Shown: positions 49,558-58,647, counted from the first letter of the stretch. The stretch: 64,000 bases of DNA from Paraconexibacter antarcticus (GCF_024220175.1 NZ_CP098502.1:5074449-5138448), one strand, 5' to 3'. Notes: generated from the sequence alone by a model not told the origin. A program made the numbers and translations.

Positions 49558-49573
49558 ATGGTTCGTTCCACGG
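49558..49573. repeat. Left terminal inverted repeat of the IS
   Basis: Sixteen bases identical to the reverse complement of 50540-50555. Confidence 0.92.
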
Positions 49574-49578
49574 ATCGG

Positions 49579-50448
49579 TCAGGCGTAGTAGGCAGTGAGG
49601 TTGCGTGGTGGGCGGCCGAGGCGTTCGTTGAGAGCGATCGCGGCGGTGAGAGCGAGGAACTTGGCGGCCAGGCGGGTGCGGAGCGTGTGGAGCTCGCGGG
49701 CGCGGTGGTCCTCGAGGTTGAGCATGTCTTTGCATGTCCAGAAGATCGATTCCACGCATTGCCGGATCGGGGCCAGGTGCGGCTCTTTGCCGGCCTCGTC
49801 CTTGCGTCGGGGGCGGACGATCGTGGCGCCGAGCGCGGAGGCTTGGGCGTGGAAGTCGCGGCCGGAGTAGCCCTTGTCGCCGATGACGGTGACCGGGCCG
49901 TTGCGGTGGCAGCGGGCGAGCATGTCCAGCGCGACGTCTCGTTCGCCCGTTTTCGGGGAGGTCAGGGCAAGGGCGCGTGGAGTGCCGTCGGTCGCGAACA
50001 GGCCGTGCAGGCGGAAGCCCCAGAAGAAGCGGGAATGGCTGGCGCAGTAGCCGTACTCCGCGGCGTTGCCCAGGGCGCTGCGGCGCGTCGTTTCGACCGA
50101 GCGACCGCATTCGACCGGTGTGCTGTCGACCACGAGCAGGTCGTCGTCAAAGCCGTTGGTGTGGCGGGCGAACTCGAGGATCAGCGCTTCGATTTTGTCC
50201 GACAGGCGCTGGCGGCGTTTGACGAAACCCGGGCGCTTGGGCAGTCGCGGGAACAGGTGCCCCAAGCGATGCGGTGCCATCGCCCAGAACTGCTCGTCAG
50301 AGCTGATCCGCAGTACCTGCTGAGCCACGCTCAACGTGACGACCTCCGCGTCGGTCAAGATCCGTTTGGCGTTCTTGCCCTTCGCAGGCAGGAGATCGTC
50401 GCAGGTGCAGTAAACAGCGATCAGCAGCAGGTCGAGGTCGGCGTCCAT
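49579..50448 (-). CDS. IS982-family DDE transposase
   Basis: A 289-residue transposase. The triad is visible: Asp in LLVVDSTPVECG, Asp in VTVIGDKGYSGRDF and Glu in RQCVESIFWTCKDMLN. The segment WGFRLHGLFATDGTPRALALTSPKTGERDV matches IS982-type cores. The C-terminal helix RTRLAAKFLALTAAIALNERLG is typical. No frameshift or stop interrupts it, and it lies inside intact inverted repeats. Codon use is less GC-biased than neighbouring genes, consistent with transfer. Confidence 0.92.
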   Translation of the reverse strand: MDADLDLLLIAVYCTCDDLLPAKGKNAKRILTDAEVVTLSVAQQVLRISSDEQFWAMAPHRLGHLFPRLPKRPGFVKRRQRLSDKIEALILEFARHTNGFDDDLLVVDSTPVECGRSVETTRRSALGNAAEYGYCASHSRFFWGFRLHGLFATDGTPRALALTSPKTGERDVALDMLARCHRNGPVTVIGDKGYSGRDFHAQASALGATIVRPRRKDEAGKEPHLAPIRQCVESIFWTCKDMLNLEDHRARELHTLRTRLAAKFLALTAAIALNERLGRPPRNLTAYYA

Positions 50449-50539
50449 CGAGGCCCCCAGGGTCGGCGTTGGCGAGATAGCACCGCCGACTTCGACCTGC
50501 CTGCTTATGTCACCTGCCTACCCGACTCCTCCGCCCCCG

Positions 50540-50555
50540 CCGTGGAACGAACCAT
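50540..50555. repeat. Right terminal inverted repeat of the IS
   Basis: Perfect complement of the left terminal repeat; followed by the second CTAG at 50556-50559. Confidence 0.92.
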
Positions 50556-50556
50556 C

Positions 50557-50562
50557 TAGGAT
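50557..50562 (+). promoter_or_regulatory. -10 element (TAGGAT) of the response regulator gene, at the IS junction
   Basis: TAGGAT-N6-GTG fits the leaderless pattern. Its first three bases belong to the CTAG target duplication, so the IS lies directly upstream of or inside the promoter. Confidence 0.5.
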
Positions 50563-50568
50563 CGGCGC

Positions 50569-50994
50569 GTGTCTGCCGTCCAGGGTCGAGTGATCTCGGT
50601 CGTCCTCTGCGATGACGTCCCCCAGCTGCGGACGCTGCTGCGCTTCGCGTTCGACGAGCAGGACGACCTGCGCGTCGTCGCCGAGGCGGGCGACGGCGCG
50701 GCCGGCGCCGACGCGATCGTGCGGCTGCAGCCGGACGCCGTGATCCTCGACCTCTCGATGCCTGGCCTGGACGGCCTGGAGACGATCCCGCGCATCATGG
50801 CCTCCTCGCCCGGGACCGCGATCATCGTCTTCAGCGGGTTCACGGCCGACCGCATGGCTGAGGAGGCGCTGGCGCTCGGGGCCGACGCGTACCTCGAGAA
50901 GGGCGAGGACATGGACGTCGTCGCCGCGGCCGTCCGGGACGCGGTGACCCGTCGTCGCGCGACGCCCGGCGATCGCCGCGCCACCGGGACCTGA
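50569..50994 (+). CDS. Single-domain response regulator (CheY-like receiver)
   Basis: A 141-residue receiver: acidic pair in VVLCDDVPQLRTLL, phosphoacceptor Asp in AVILDLSMPGLDGLE, Ser in IIVFSGFTADRM and Lys in DAYLEKGEDMD. No DNA-binding output domain follows; the C-terminal 20 residues are basic. No histidine kinase is nearby, so it is an orphan, perhaps part of a phosphorelay or a chemotaxis-like output. GTG start. The IS982-like element has separated it from its original upstream region. Confidence 0.9.
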   Translation: MSAVQGRVISVVLCDDVPQLRTLLRFAFDEQDDLRVVAEAGDGAAGADAIVRLQPDAVILDLSMPGLDGLETIPRIMASSPGTAIIVFSGFTADRMAEEALALGADAYLEKGEDMDVVAAAVRDAVTRRRATPGDRRATGT

Positions 50995-50997
50995 GCG

Positions 50998-51519
50998 TCA
51001 GCGGCGCGCCGCCGGGCTGCGGCCGGGCGTGTCGGCGCGCGCGGAGGCGATCCGCTCGCGATGCCAGTCGCCGGCCCACGGCGGTCCGTGGTCGCCCGGC
51101 TCGGTCGGGAGGGCGTCGAGCGCGAGGCGTCCGTACGTGAGGTCCGGGAGCGGCTCGAAGTCGATGTCGACGCGGGCCTCGCCGATCGCCCACGTCGTCC
51201 GGCGTCGCTCGCGGAGGAGCGCGGCGGTCGGCGTCACGTCGTAGTACTCGGTGCCGTGGGCGATGACGAGCCGCGCGCGCATCTGCTTCAGGAGCGCCGC
51301 GGCGCGCTCGACGTTGCGCGCGAACGGGGAGAGGACGACCTCACCCGGGGCGACGACCACGAGCACGACGCCGTGCGTGTGCAGCAGGGCGACGCCAGGG
51401 TCCAGGCGCGGGGTGGTCACGGCAGGCGACACCCCGGGAGTGTCCGCGGCCGCGGGCCGGTGACGCAACCCGTGCAACAAGACGTCCGGCGCGACGGCGA
51501 GATGTCCGCGGAGGACCAT
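50998..51519 (-). CDS. Unknown protein of 173 residues
   Basis: A minus-strand frame convergent with the response regulator (3 bases apart) and divergent from the epimerase-like gene. It begins MVLRGHLAVAPDVLLHG, has a hydrophobic beta-rich centre (GVALLHTHGVVLVVVAPGEV), a helix with ARNVERAAALLKQMRARLVIAHGTEYYD, and WAIGEARVDIDFEPLPDLTYG, ending in an Arg-rich tail. No signal peptide. No family recognised. A downstream start is possible since no RBS or TAnnnT box is clear. The globular centre argues that it is a real gene. Confidence 0.55.
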   Translation of the reverse strand: MVLRGHLAVAPDVLLHGLRHRPAAADTPGVSPAVTTPRLDPGVALLHTHGVVLVVVAPGEVVLSPFARNVERAAALLKQMRARLVIAHGTEYYDVTPTAALLRERRRTTWAIGEARVDIDFEPLPDLTYGRLALDALPTEPGDHGPPWAGDWHRERIASARADTPGRSPAARR

Positions 51520-51565
51520 CGGTGCTCTCGAAACCCGGCCACCCGGCCGATCACGGGAGCAGGCC

Positions 51566-53155
51566 GTGTCGCGTCGTCGTCCCCTCACCCCGGTCCTCCT
51601 CGCCGCCGCGCTCCTCGCCGGCGGGTCGGCGGCGGCCGCCGTCGCGTCGGTCCCGGCGGAGCCACCGCCGTCCGCGGGGGTGTCGCTCACGGCGCTGCCG
51701 TTCCTCGCGGACCTGCCGGCGGCCGTCGCCGGGACGGTCGCGCAGACGCAGGCCGACGCGGTGGCGGCGGCCGCGGCCGCCGCACGGCGGGCCGAGGCGC
51801 GCCGCCGGGCCGAGGCGGCGCGGCTGCAGCGCTCGCCGACCCCCGAGGCGGTCCTCCGGCGGGCGTGGCTCCTGCACCTCGAGAGCCGCGAGGTCTACGA
51901 CGCGCAGCGCGCGATCCTCTCTCGGGCCCGGCTCGCGGCGCGGACGCTCGGCGGCGGCCGCGGCGCCGAGCAGCGGGCCGCCGTCGCGGTGGTCGACGGG
52001 CTCGCGGCCGCGCGGATCCTCACCGCCGACCGGCTGCCCGCCGTCCTGCTCACCCTCCAGCGGAACACCGATTGGTGGACGCGGCGCGGCGCCCCGCCCT
52101 ACGGACGGTCGATCGTCCGCGGGAACGACCCGGTGACGCTGCGCTACGTCCCGGGACAGGGCCTCGTCCTCCACGAGCTCGGCAGCTGGGGACGCGTGAA
52201 CTGGCTCGCGGGCGCCTGCCTGCGCGACCGCGTCCACTGCCCGCGACGGCGCCTCGCGACGAGCATCGAGCGGCTCATGGCCCTCGCGGTCCGCCGTGAC
52301 GGCGTCGTCCGCGCCGAGTCCTACTTCAGCTTCGGCGGCGCCCGGGCCCCGTGGATCAGCGGCATGACCCAGGGGACGCTCATCCAGGCGCTGACCCGCG
52401 CCTCGGTCGTGCTCGGGAGCGCCCCGGACCGGCGGCGGGCGAAGGCCGCGCTCGGGGCCTTCAGCCGGCCGGCGCCCGCCGGGGTCGCGGTGCCGGACGC
52501 CGGCGGGCGGCTGTACGTCATGTACTCCTCCAACCCGGGGCTCCACGTCCTCAACGGGCACCTGCAGGCCCTGACCGGGCTGCGGGACCTCGCGACGCTC
52601 GGCGGCTCGGCCCGCGCCGCCACGCTCTTCCGCCGGGGCGAGCGGGCGGCCCGCGTCGAGCTGCGGCGGACGGACACCGGCGCGTGGTCGCGCTACTCGG
52701 CGGGCGGCGCGGAGTCGACCGTGAGCTACCACCGGCTCGTCACCGGCTTCCTCGCGAACCTCTGCGCCCGCGGCGCCGGCCGGCGCTACTGCGCGGCGAG
52801 CGTCCGCTTCCGCCGCTACCTCACGCAGCCGACCGCCGTCGTCGTGCGGGCCGCGGCCCGCCCCCGTTCGCAGAGGGCCACGAGCATCCTCGTGTGGATC
52901 TCGAAGGTGTCGACCGTGCGCCTCGCCGTCCGCGACGTCCGCGGGCGGGTCGTCCTGTGGCGCACCGCGGTGCTGCCGCGCGGCGCGCACCGCTTCGCCT
53001 GGGCGGCGCCCCACCACGGGCGCTACCGCATCCGCGTCACCGCGCTCGGACCGGGCAGCCCGCCCGCCGGGACCGGCGTCGCGACCGTCCGCGTCCTCCC
53101 CACGCACCTCAGGATGAAGCACCCGCGGCCGAAGACCACGGGCAAGGGCCGCTGA
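51566..53155 (+). CDS. Secreted D-glucuronyl C5-epimerase-like protein
   Basis: A 529-residue protein, GTG start with GGGAG upstream. Signal peptide (LTPVLLAAALLAGGSAAAAV), an Ala/Arg coiled segment at about 65-90, then a helical (alpha/alpha)-type domain with SYFSFGGARAPWISGMTQG, LYVMYSSNPGLHVLNGHLQALTGL and TGAWSRYSAGG...SYHRL. These match the C-terminal catalytic domain of D-glucuronyl C5-epimerase, which converts GlcA to IdoA in heparan-type glycans. A C-terminal beta-sandwich (VSTVRLAVRDVRGRVVLW) may bind the wall. Substrate is unknown; an epimerase-fold lyase is possible. A GH26-like gene follows. Confidence 0.75.
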   Translation: MSRRRPLTPVLLAAALLAGGSAAAAVASVPAEPPPSAGVSLTALPFLADLPAAVAGTVAQTQADAVAAAAAAARRAEARRRAEAARLQRSPTPEAVLRRAWLLHLESREVYDAQRAILSRARLAARTLGGGRGAEQRAAVAVVDGLAAARILTADRLPAVLLTLQRNTDWWTRRGAPPYGRSIVRGNDPVTLRYVPGQGLVLHELGSWGRVNWLAGACLRDRVHCPRRRLATSIERLMALAVRRDGVVRAESYFSFGGARAPWISGMTQGTLIQALTRASVVLGSAPDRRRAKAALGAFSRPAPAGVAVPDAGGRLYVMYSSNPGLHVLNGHLQALTGLRDLATLGGSARAATLFRRGERAARVELRRTDTGAWSRYSAGGAESTVSYHRLVTGFLANLCARGAGRRYCAASVRFRRYLTQPTAVVVRAAARPRSQRATSILVWISKVSTVRLAVRDVRGRVVLWRTAVLPRGAHRFAWAAPHHGRYRIRVTALGPGSPPAGTGVATVRVLPTHLRMKHPRPKTTGKGR

Positions 53156-53187
53156 CGCCCGACCTTCCGCCACCGGAGCCCGAGCCG

Positions 53188-54384
53188 ATGCCCCACCGCC
53201 GTCCCCGCCGCACCCGCGCCCACCGTCCGCTGCGCGCGGCGATCACCTCCGCCCTCCTCGGCCTCGCGCTGCTGCCCGGCGGCGCGCACGCCGCCGCGGC
53301 CGGCCCGGCCTGCCGCCCCGGCGGCGCCCCGCTCGTCCCGCGGTCCGGGGTCTGGTTCGGGGCTAGCCTCGACTGGGCCCACGACTCGATCCCGGCCTAC
53401 GCCCGGCGCCTCGGCGCGACGCCGGCGGTCGACGTCTCGTTCGTCCAGCTCCCGTTCGCCGCCGGCGACGCCCGCAACCTCGACGCGGCCGTGCGGCAGA
53501 TCCGCCGCGCGGGCGGGATGCTCCTGCTCACCCTCGAGCCCCAGCAGGGTCTCGCGGCGGTCACCGACGCCGTCGCCCGCGGGCTCGCGGCCCGCGTCGC
53601 GCGCTACCAGGCGGCCGGCGTCCCGGTCCTCGTCCGCTTCGCGCACGAGATGAACGGCTCCTGGTACCCGTGGGCCCAGCAGCCGGCCGCCTACGTGGCC
53701 GCGTTCCGCCGCGTCGCCGCCGCCGTCCACCATCGGGCGCCCGGCGCCGCGATGCTGTGGGCGCCGAACTACGGCGGCGGCTACCCGTTCGCCGGCGGCA
53801 CGCACCAGGCCCCCGCCGGCAGCGCCGACGCGCGCGCCCTCGACACCGACGGGGACGGCGCGGTGACCGGCCACGACGATCCGTACGCGCCATACTGGCC
53901 GGGCGACGACGCGGTCGACTGGGTCGGCATGACCCTGTACCACTTCGGCAACGTCTACCCGTGGGGCGAGAACGAGATCCCCGAGCCCGGCAAGTTCGCC
54001 GCCCTCCTCACCGGCACGTACGTCGGGCTGAACGGCGACGAGTCCGCGGTCCCCGACTTCTACGGCGTGTACGCGACGGGCCACCGCAAGCCGCTCGCGA
54101 TCCCCGAGACCGCTGCGCTCTACGCTCCGGGCCGCGGCGGCGCGACCGCCCTGCAGATCAAGCGGGCGTGGTGGCGTGAGGTCTTCGCCCCCTCGGTGCG
54201 CACCCGCTTCCCCCGGCTGGCGATGGTCAACTGGTTCGAGTGGGACAAGACCGAGACCGAGATCGGCGGCCGGGTCGACTGGACGGCGACGCGTGACCGC
54301 CGCGTCCGCGCGGCGTTCCGGGCGGCCCTGCCGTCGTGGCTGCGGTTCGGCGCGGACGCCCGCCGGTGCGGGCGCCCGCGCTGA
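53188..54384 (+). CDS. Secreted glycoside hydrolase, GH26-like (beta-mannanase clan)
   Basis: A 398-residue protein with a signal peptide (AAITSALLGLALLPGGAHA). The TIM barrel has the GH26 acid/base motif VRFAHEMNGSWYPW, AMLWAPNYGG, the calcium-like DTDGDGAVTGHDDPY insert (dockerin/EF-hand-like), VDWVGMTLYHFG and a nucleophile candidate in PLAIPETAALY. GH26 enzymes cut beta-mannans and related glycans. It starts 33 bases after the epimerase-like gene with a GGAG upstream, so the two are one transcript acting on an extracellular polysaccharide. Confidence 0.8.
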   Translation: MPHRRPRRTRAHRPLRAAITSALLGLALLPGGAHAAAAGPACRPGGAPLVPRSGVWFGASLDWAHDSIPAYARRLGATPAVDVSFVQLPFAAGDARNLDAAVRQIRRAGGMLLLTLEPQQGLAAVTDAVARGLAARVARYQAAGVPVLVRFAHEMNGSWYPWAQQPAAYVAAFRRVAAAVHHRAPGAAMLWAPNYGGGYPFAGGTHQAPAGSADARALDTDGDGAVTGHDDPYAPYWPGDDAVDWVGMTLYHFGNVYPWGENEIPEPGKFAALLTGTYVGLNGDESAVPDFYGVYATGHRKPLAIPETAALYAPGRGGATALQIKRAWWREVFAPSVRTRFPRLAMVNWFEWDKTETEIGGRVDWTATRDRRVRAAFRAALPSWLRFGADARRCGRPR

Positions 54385-54390
54385 CGGCGC

Positions 54391-57300
54391 TCAGCGCCAG
54401 AGCGCGTCGCTGTGCGCCTCGGCGACGATCACCTCGGCCCCGGTGAGCAGCGGGGCCAGCGGCGTCGTGAGCTTGATGTGGATCGCCCGCACCGTCAGGC
54501 CGGTGTGCCCGGTCTCCGGGGCGTCCGGGGTCTGCTCGTTCAGCACGACGTACCCGAGCCCGAGCGGCAGCGTGATCGTCGTGTTCGGCGGCGGGGTCCC
54601 GGAGATCGGGATGCCCGCGACGACGAGGTCGACGAACTGCGTCCCCGTCCCGTTCGAGGACCTCGCACCCGAGGACGCCGTGCTGTTGGACTGCGACCTG
54701 ACGAGGGTCGCCTTCACGAGGCAGCCCGGGGCCGCGACCTTCAGGAGGCAGACGCCAGCCGCCTGGGCGTAGCTCGACGAGGTGCTCGCGCTCGTCCCGT
54801 TCGTCCCCGTCGTGTCGGAGGCGGCGTCACTCGTCGTGACGATGCTGCCGTCCGCGGGCAGCAGCCACGCCGGCACGTCCATGTGGGCCGAGCCGCCGGA
54901 GGCCGGGATGTCGACGAACCCGACGGTCGCGGCCGGCACGAGCGGGTCGACCTGGGCCGAGCCGACGAACGCGTGCCCGCTCACCGCGTTGTTCGGGTTC
55001 GTCGTGCACAGGCGGGTCTGCCGGTGCTCGGCGTGCGCCACCGACTTCGCGACCGTGATCTCCACCGGCGGCCCGCCGGCGGTGAGGAGGCCGCCGATCG
55101 TCCCGCCGGTGATGTACACGCGGATCGCGGTGACCGTCAGGTCCGCCTTGTAGGTCCCGCCGGAGAGCTGACCGCTCGCCGGCGACGAGGTCGATCCCGT
55201 CTGCTCGTCGATCGCGACGTAGGAGCCCTCGCCGTAGAGCGTCCGGTTCACGAGGTTGTTGTCGAGCGGGATCTTCAGGCCCGGCGCCGGGTTGACGACG
55301 GAGCTCCCGAGGACCTTGAGGTTCGCCAGGGTCGTCCCGGCCGCGGAGTACGAGGACGCGGTCCCCGAGGCGGTGGTCGAGGCGACCGAGCGGACGGTGT
55401 CCGCGGTGACGACGCCGCTGAGGACGTCGAGGCCGAGGACCTCGGAGGTCGACGTCTGCTGCGCGCCGAGGGCCTTCGTGACCTGCGACGAGCTCGACGT
55501 GTTCAGGACGTCGGCCTTGGCGACACTCGTCAGGCCCACCACCCCGAGGATGTCGAGGTGCAGGAACTGGTCCTCGTCCGCGCTCGCCCCGACGCCCGTC
55601 CGGGTGCTGGACGCGTGCGAGATGTCCTGGTTCACGAGCGGGATCCCGAGGAGCGGGACATAGGCGCGCAGCCCCAGCGCGCTGCCCGCGGCGTTGGCCG
55701 TCGACGGGTCGGAGGACGGCTGGGCAGTCGCGCAGACCCGGTTCGAGCTCGTCGGGCCGGCCGTCTGGTCCGGGCTCGTCATCGTCGCGACGTTGCACAC
55801 GGCGCACGCGTCGATGGCGGGATCGACCTGGACGGTCATCGTGACGCTGCCGCCGCCGCCCGGGCTCACCGAGCCGACGTTCCAGCTGACCGTCCCGCTG
55901 CTCACCGTGCAGGAGTCCGAGCAGGAGACGAAGCTCGTGCCGGCCGGCACCACCTCGTCGATCACCGAGGCGCTCGCAGTGCTGTCCCCGCTGTTGCCGT
56001 AGGTGAGCGTGTAGGTGATGCTGTCGCCGGCGCCGACCGCCGTCCGGTCGGCCGCCTTGACGAGCGTGAGCTTCGGCGTGCCGACCACGGTGACCGAGGT
56101 CTCGTTGGAATCCTTCGGCGTCTCCTCGGCGGTGTCCGCCGTCGCGACGTTCTTCACCGTCGTGGAGGCTCCGGAGAACGGGCCGGTCAGCGTGACCTGG
56201 AAGGTGAGCGTCTTCGTGTCGCCGGGCGCGACCGTGCCGATGGTCCAGGTCACCGTCGGCGAGCTCACCGTGCAGCTGCCGCTCGTGGTCGTGCACGAGC
56301 TCGGCACGTACGTCTGCTTCGCCGCGATCGTGTCGGTCACGACCGCGTTCGTCGCCGGCGCGTCGCCCGTGTTCGTGTAGCTGAGCCGGTACTCGAGGAC
56401 GTTGCCGGGCTTCGCCGTCGCCGTCGACGCGAAGGTCCCGTTCGTCGTCACGTTCCGGACCGCCTTCACCGTCGACGAGCTCGGGTTCGCCGTGACCGTC
56501 ACGGTCGTGGGCGGCGTGGTGACCGGCGGCTCCTGATCGGACCGGTAGACCGCGGCGTTCAGGACCGGGGTGCTGCCGGCCGGGAACGAGTTGTCGAGCT
56601 TCACCTGGAAGGTCAGCGTCCTCGTGCCGCCCGCGGGGACGCTCCCGATCGTCCACGTGAGCACCGGGGCGCCGAACGCGCAGGTCGTCCCGGTCGAGGC
56701 GGTGCACGAGCCGGCGACGAACGTCTGCATCGCGGCGAGCGTGTCCGTCACCGTCTCACCGGTCGCCGTGCCGGGCCCGGCGTTCGTGTAGACGAGCTGG
56801 TACTCGAGCACGTCGCCGGGCTTCGCCGTCGCGGTCGTCGCGAACGTCGTCGCGCCCGCCGTGACGTTGCGGACCTTCTTCACCGTCGAGGAGCTCGGCG
56901 TCCTGACGGTCGTCGTCGCCGTGGACGTCGTCCCGGGCTCGCCCGTGCTCGTCCCGTCGGCGGTGTTCTTCACGTCGGTGGACGTGCCCGCGCCGAAGCC
57001 GGTGCTCGCGAGCCGCACCTGGAAGGTGACGCTCTTCGTCGTCGGCGAGCCCGGGTTCGTCGTGCCCCCGAGCGAGCCGACCGCCCACGTGAGCGTCGAG
57101 CCGCTGACGCTGCAGCCCGTGCAGGTCGGCGGGTTCGGGACGAACGTCGTCCGCGCGTCGATCGTGTCGGTGACAGAGGCGCCGGAGACCGCGCCGGGCC
57201 CGCTGTTGGAGTACGTCAGCCGGTATTCGAGCGTGTCGCCGGGGCTCGCCACGGCCGTCGAGGCAAAGGTGCCGCCGGTCGTGACGTTGCGGACCTCCTT

Positions 57301-58506
57301 CTTCAGCCCGGATCTCGGGGTCGAGACCGTGAGGGTCACCGTGTTGGACGAGGCGGAGTCCTCCTTCGACGCGGCGGACGCGGCGTTCGTCACGGTCGTC
57401 GTGGCGCCGGACGCGAACGTCCCGGTCAGCTGGGCGCGGACGGTCTTCGTGATCGTCCCCCCGGGCCCGACATCCCCGAGGCTCCACGTGAGCGCCTGCC
57501 CGGCGGCGGTGCAGCCGTCGCACGTGCTGAGCGTGTAGGCGCCGTTCAGCGTGTCGGACAGGATCACCGCGTGCGCGATGCCCGGGCCGTTGTTCCTGTA
57601 GGTCAGCTGGTACTCGATGAAGTCACCGGGGCTCGCGGTGATCGGATTCGCCGTGAAGGCGCTGCCCGTCGTGTCCGTGGTGGCGTCGCGCTGCGTCTTC
57701 GCCACGCTCGAGGCCGGGCACTCCCCGATGTTCAGCGGCTGGCGCTTGGTGAAGTCCTGGAGCGCCGAGTTGATGCCCGTCGACGAGCGGGTCTTCATGT
57801 AGACGCCGGAGAACTCGCCGCAGCTGATCTCGCCGATCGCGTTCGTCAGGTCGATCGCGGCCTCGCCGAAGTCCCCCGCCGTGTGGCCGGGGATGGTGTT
57901 CGGGATGTTCACCGCGCCGACCGCGTTGTCGGCGGCGTGGGCGTCGGCCACGAACGTCGAGCCGTCCCACGTGTACGCGACGACGTCGATGGTCGCGCCG
58001 CCGTTGTTCGTGTCGAACGAGATGAGGACGTCGCCGGCTGTCCGCTTCGGCAGGCCGCCGCAGGAGGAGTTGACGGCGGTGCCGGACTTGTTGAACTCGT
58101 AGTCGACGTGGGCGTCACCGGTCACGGCCTTGCGCGTGTAGTCCACGTAGGCGTACTGGTGGCCGGTGGTCGCGGGGCCCCGGCGGAACGCGATCTGACC
58201 GCCGAGGATGTCGTCCTTCCCCGGGGCACTGGCGGTGGTGCAGGCCCAGTGGGCCGGGTCGAGCTCCTTCGACCCGGTCGCGAACCCGTCGTCCTTGTTG
58301 CCCGAGCCGTCCGTGAAGTTCGTGAGGTTCGGGGGCGGCGTCGCCCAGTCGATCGGGTCGCCGGGACCGCTGTTGTCGGCGAGGTTCCCGTCGATCTCGA
58401 AGCCCCCGAAGACGACGTTCGTCGCCCCCGCGACCGGCGCGCCCACGACGAGCCACGCCGTCGCGAACAGAAGTGCAAGAAGCCCTGCCAGGCCCAGACG
58501 ACGCAT
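54391..58506 (-). CDS. Giant secreted DUF11-repeat surface protein
   Basis: A 1371-residue protein. Signal peptide (LAGLLALLFATAWLVVGAPVAGA) and an N-terminal domain of about 240 residues, related to that of the 1788-residue protein (DFGEAAIDLTNAIG...CGEFSGVYMKTRSSTG). Five DUF11-type domains of about 125 residues follow (each with a KPGDVLEYQLVYTNAGPGTATGE-like start and a VTDTL strand), then a C-terminal region of about 450 residues rich in Ser/Thr/Ala with VVNPAPGLKIPLDNN. No LPXTG or anchor. Probably an extended surface or matrix protein. A TTGACC...TACTGT promoter lies upstream. Confidence 0.87.
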   Translation of the reverse strand: MRRLGLAGLLALLFATAWLVVGAPVAGATNVVFGGFEIDGNLADNSGPGDPIDWATPPPNLTNFTDGSGNKDDGFATGSKELDPAHWACTTASAPGKDDILGGQIAFRRGPATTGHQYAYVDYTRKAVTGDAHVDYEFNKSGTAVNSSCGGLPKRTAGDVLISFDTNNGGATIDVVAYTWDGSTFVADAHAADNAVGAVNIPNTIPGHTAGDFGEAAIDLTNAIGEISCGEFSGVYMKTRSSTGINSALQDFTKRQPLNIGECPASSVAKTQRDATTDTTGSAFTANPITASPGDFIEYQLTYRNNGPGIAHAVILSDTLNGAYTLSTCDGCTAAGQALTWSLGDVGPGGTITKTVRAQLTGTFASGATTTVTNAASAASKEDSASSNTVTLTVSTPRSGLKKEVRNVTTGGTFASTAVASPGDTLEYRLTYSNSGPGAVSGASVTDTIDARTTFVPNPPTCTGCSVSGSTLTWAVGSLGGTTNPGSPTTKSVTFQVRLASTGFGAGTSTDVKNTADGTSTGEPGTTSTATTTVRTPSSSTVKKVRNVTAGATTFATTATAKPGDVLEYQLVYTNAGPGTATGETVTDTLAAMQTFVAGSCTASTGTTCAFGAPVLTWTIGSVPAGGTRTLTFQVKLDNSFPAGSTPVLNAAVYRSDQEPPVTTPPTTVTVTANPSSSTVKAVRNVTTNGTFASTATAKPGNVLEYRLSYTNTGDAPATNAVVTDTIAAKQTYVPSSCTTTSGSCTVSSPTVTWTIGTVAPGDTKTLTFQVTLTGPFSGASTTVKNVATADTAEETPKDSNETSVTVVGTPKLTLVKAADRTAVGAGDSITYTLTYGNSGDSTASASVIDEVVPAGTSFVSCSDSCTVSSGTVSWNVGSVSPGGGGSVTMTVQVDPAIDACAVCNVATMTSPDQTAGPTSSNRVCATAQPSSDPSTANAAGSALGLRAYVPLLGIPLVNQDISHASSTRTGVGASADEDQFLHLDILGVVGLTSVAKADVLNTSSSSQVTKALGAQQTSTSEVLGLDVLSGVVTADTVRSVASTTASGTASSYSAAGTTLANLKVLGSSVVNPAPGLKIPLDNNLVNRTLYGEGSYVAIDEQTGSTSSPASGQLSGGTYKADLTVTAIRVYITGGTIGGLLTAGGPPVEITVAKSVAHAEHRQTRLCTTNPNNAVSGHAFVGSAQVDPLVPAATVGFVDIPASGGSAHMDVPAWLLPADGSIVTTSDAASDTTGTNGTSASTSSSYAQAAGVCLLKVAAPGCLVKATLVRSQSNSTASSGARSSNGTGTQFVDLVVAGIPISGTPPPNTTITLPLGLGYVVLNEQTPDAPETGHTGLTVRAIHIKLTTPLAPLLTGAEVIVAEAHSDALWR

Positions 58507-58617
58507 GTCGCTCTCCCACCGTCATGAGTTCGCGCGCGCCCCCTGACGCACGCGGTGCTGCGGTGCTGCCCGCGTCGGAGGCCCCCCTCCGTCCGCGATA
58601 CTCTGTAAAACAAGAAA

Positions 58618-58647
58618 ACAGTAACCAGACGGCGGGCGCGAGGTCAA
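58618..58647 (-). promoter_or_regulatory. Sigma-70-type promoter of the 1371-residue protein gene
   Basis: On the minus strand TTGACC, 18 bases, TACTGT, in the most AT-rich patch of the region (ACAAGAAAACAG). It predicts a leader of about 100 bases, unlike the leaderless genes. The 300-base gap otherwise holds the tRNA-Ile terminator. Confidence 0.6.

Larger units (their letters stand above)
49558..50555. mobile_element. IS982-family insertion sequence, intact
   Basis: A 998-bp element with a single full-length DDE transposase gene and perfect 16-bp terminal inverted repeats (ATGGTTCGTTCCACGG at 49558-49573, its complement at 50540-50555; 20 bp if CTAG is included). It is flanked by CTAG direct repeats. 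It is less GC-rich than the chromosome around it. No passenger gene. Complete ends and reading frame suggest recent, potentially active insertion. Confidence 0.93.

Noticed and set aside
54412..58527. A 1371-codon plus-strand frame opposite the second giant protein
   Set aside because: Same reasoning: Arg/Asp/Val-rich antisense translation with no start signal or fold, against a clear secreted protein on the minus strand.
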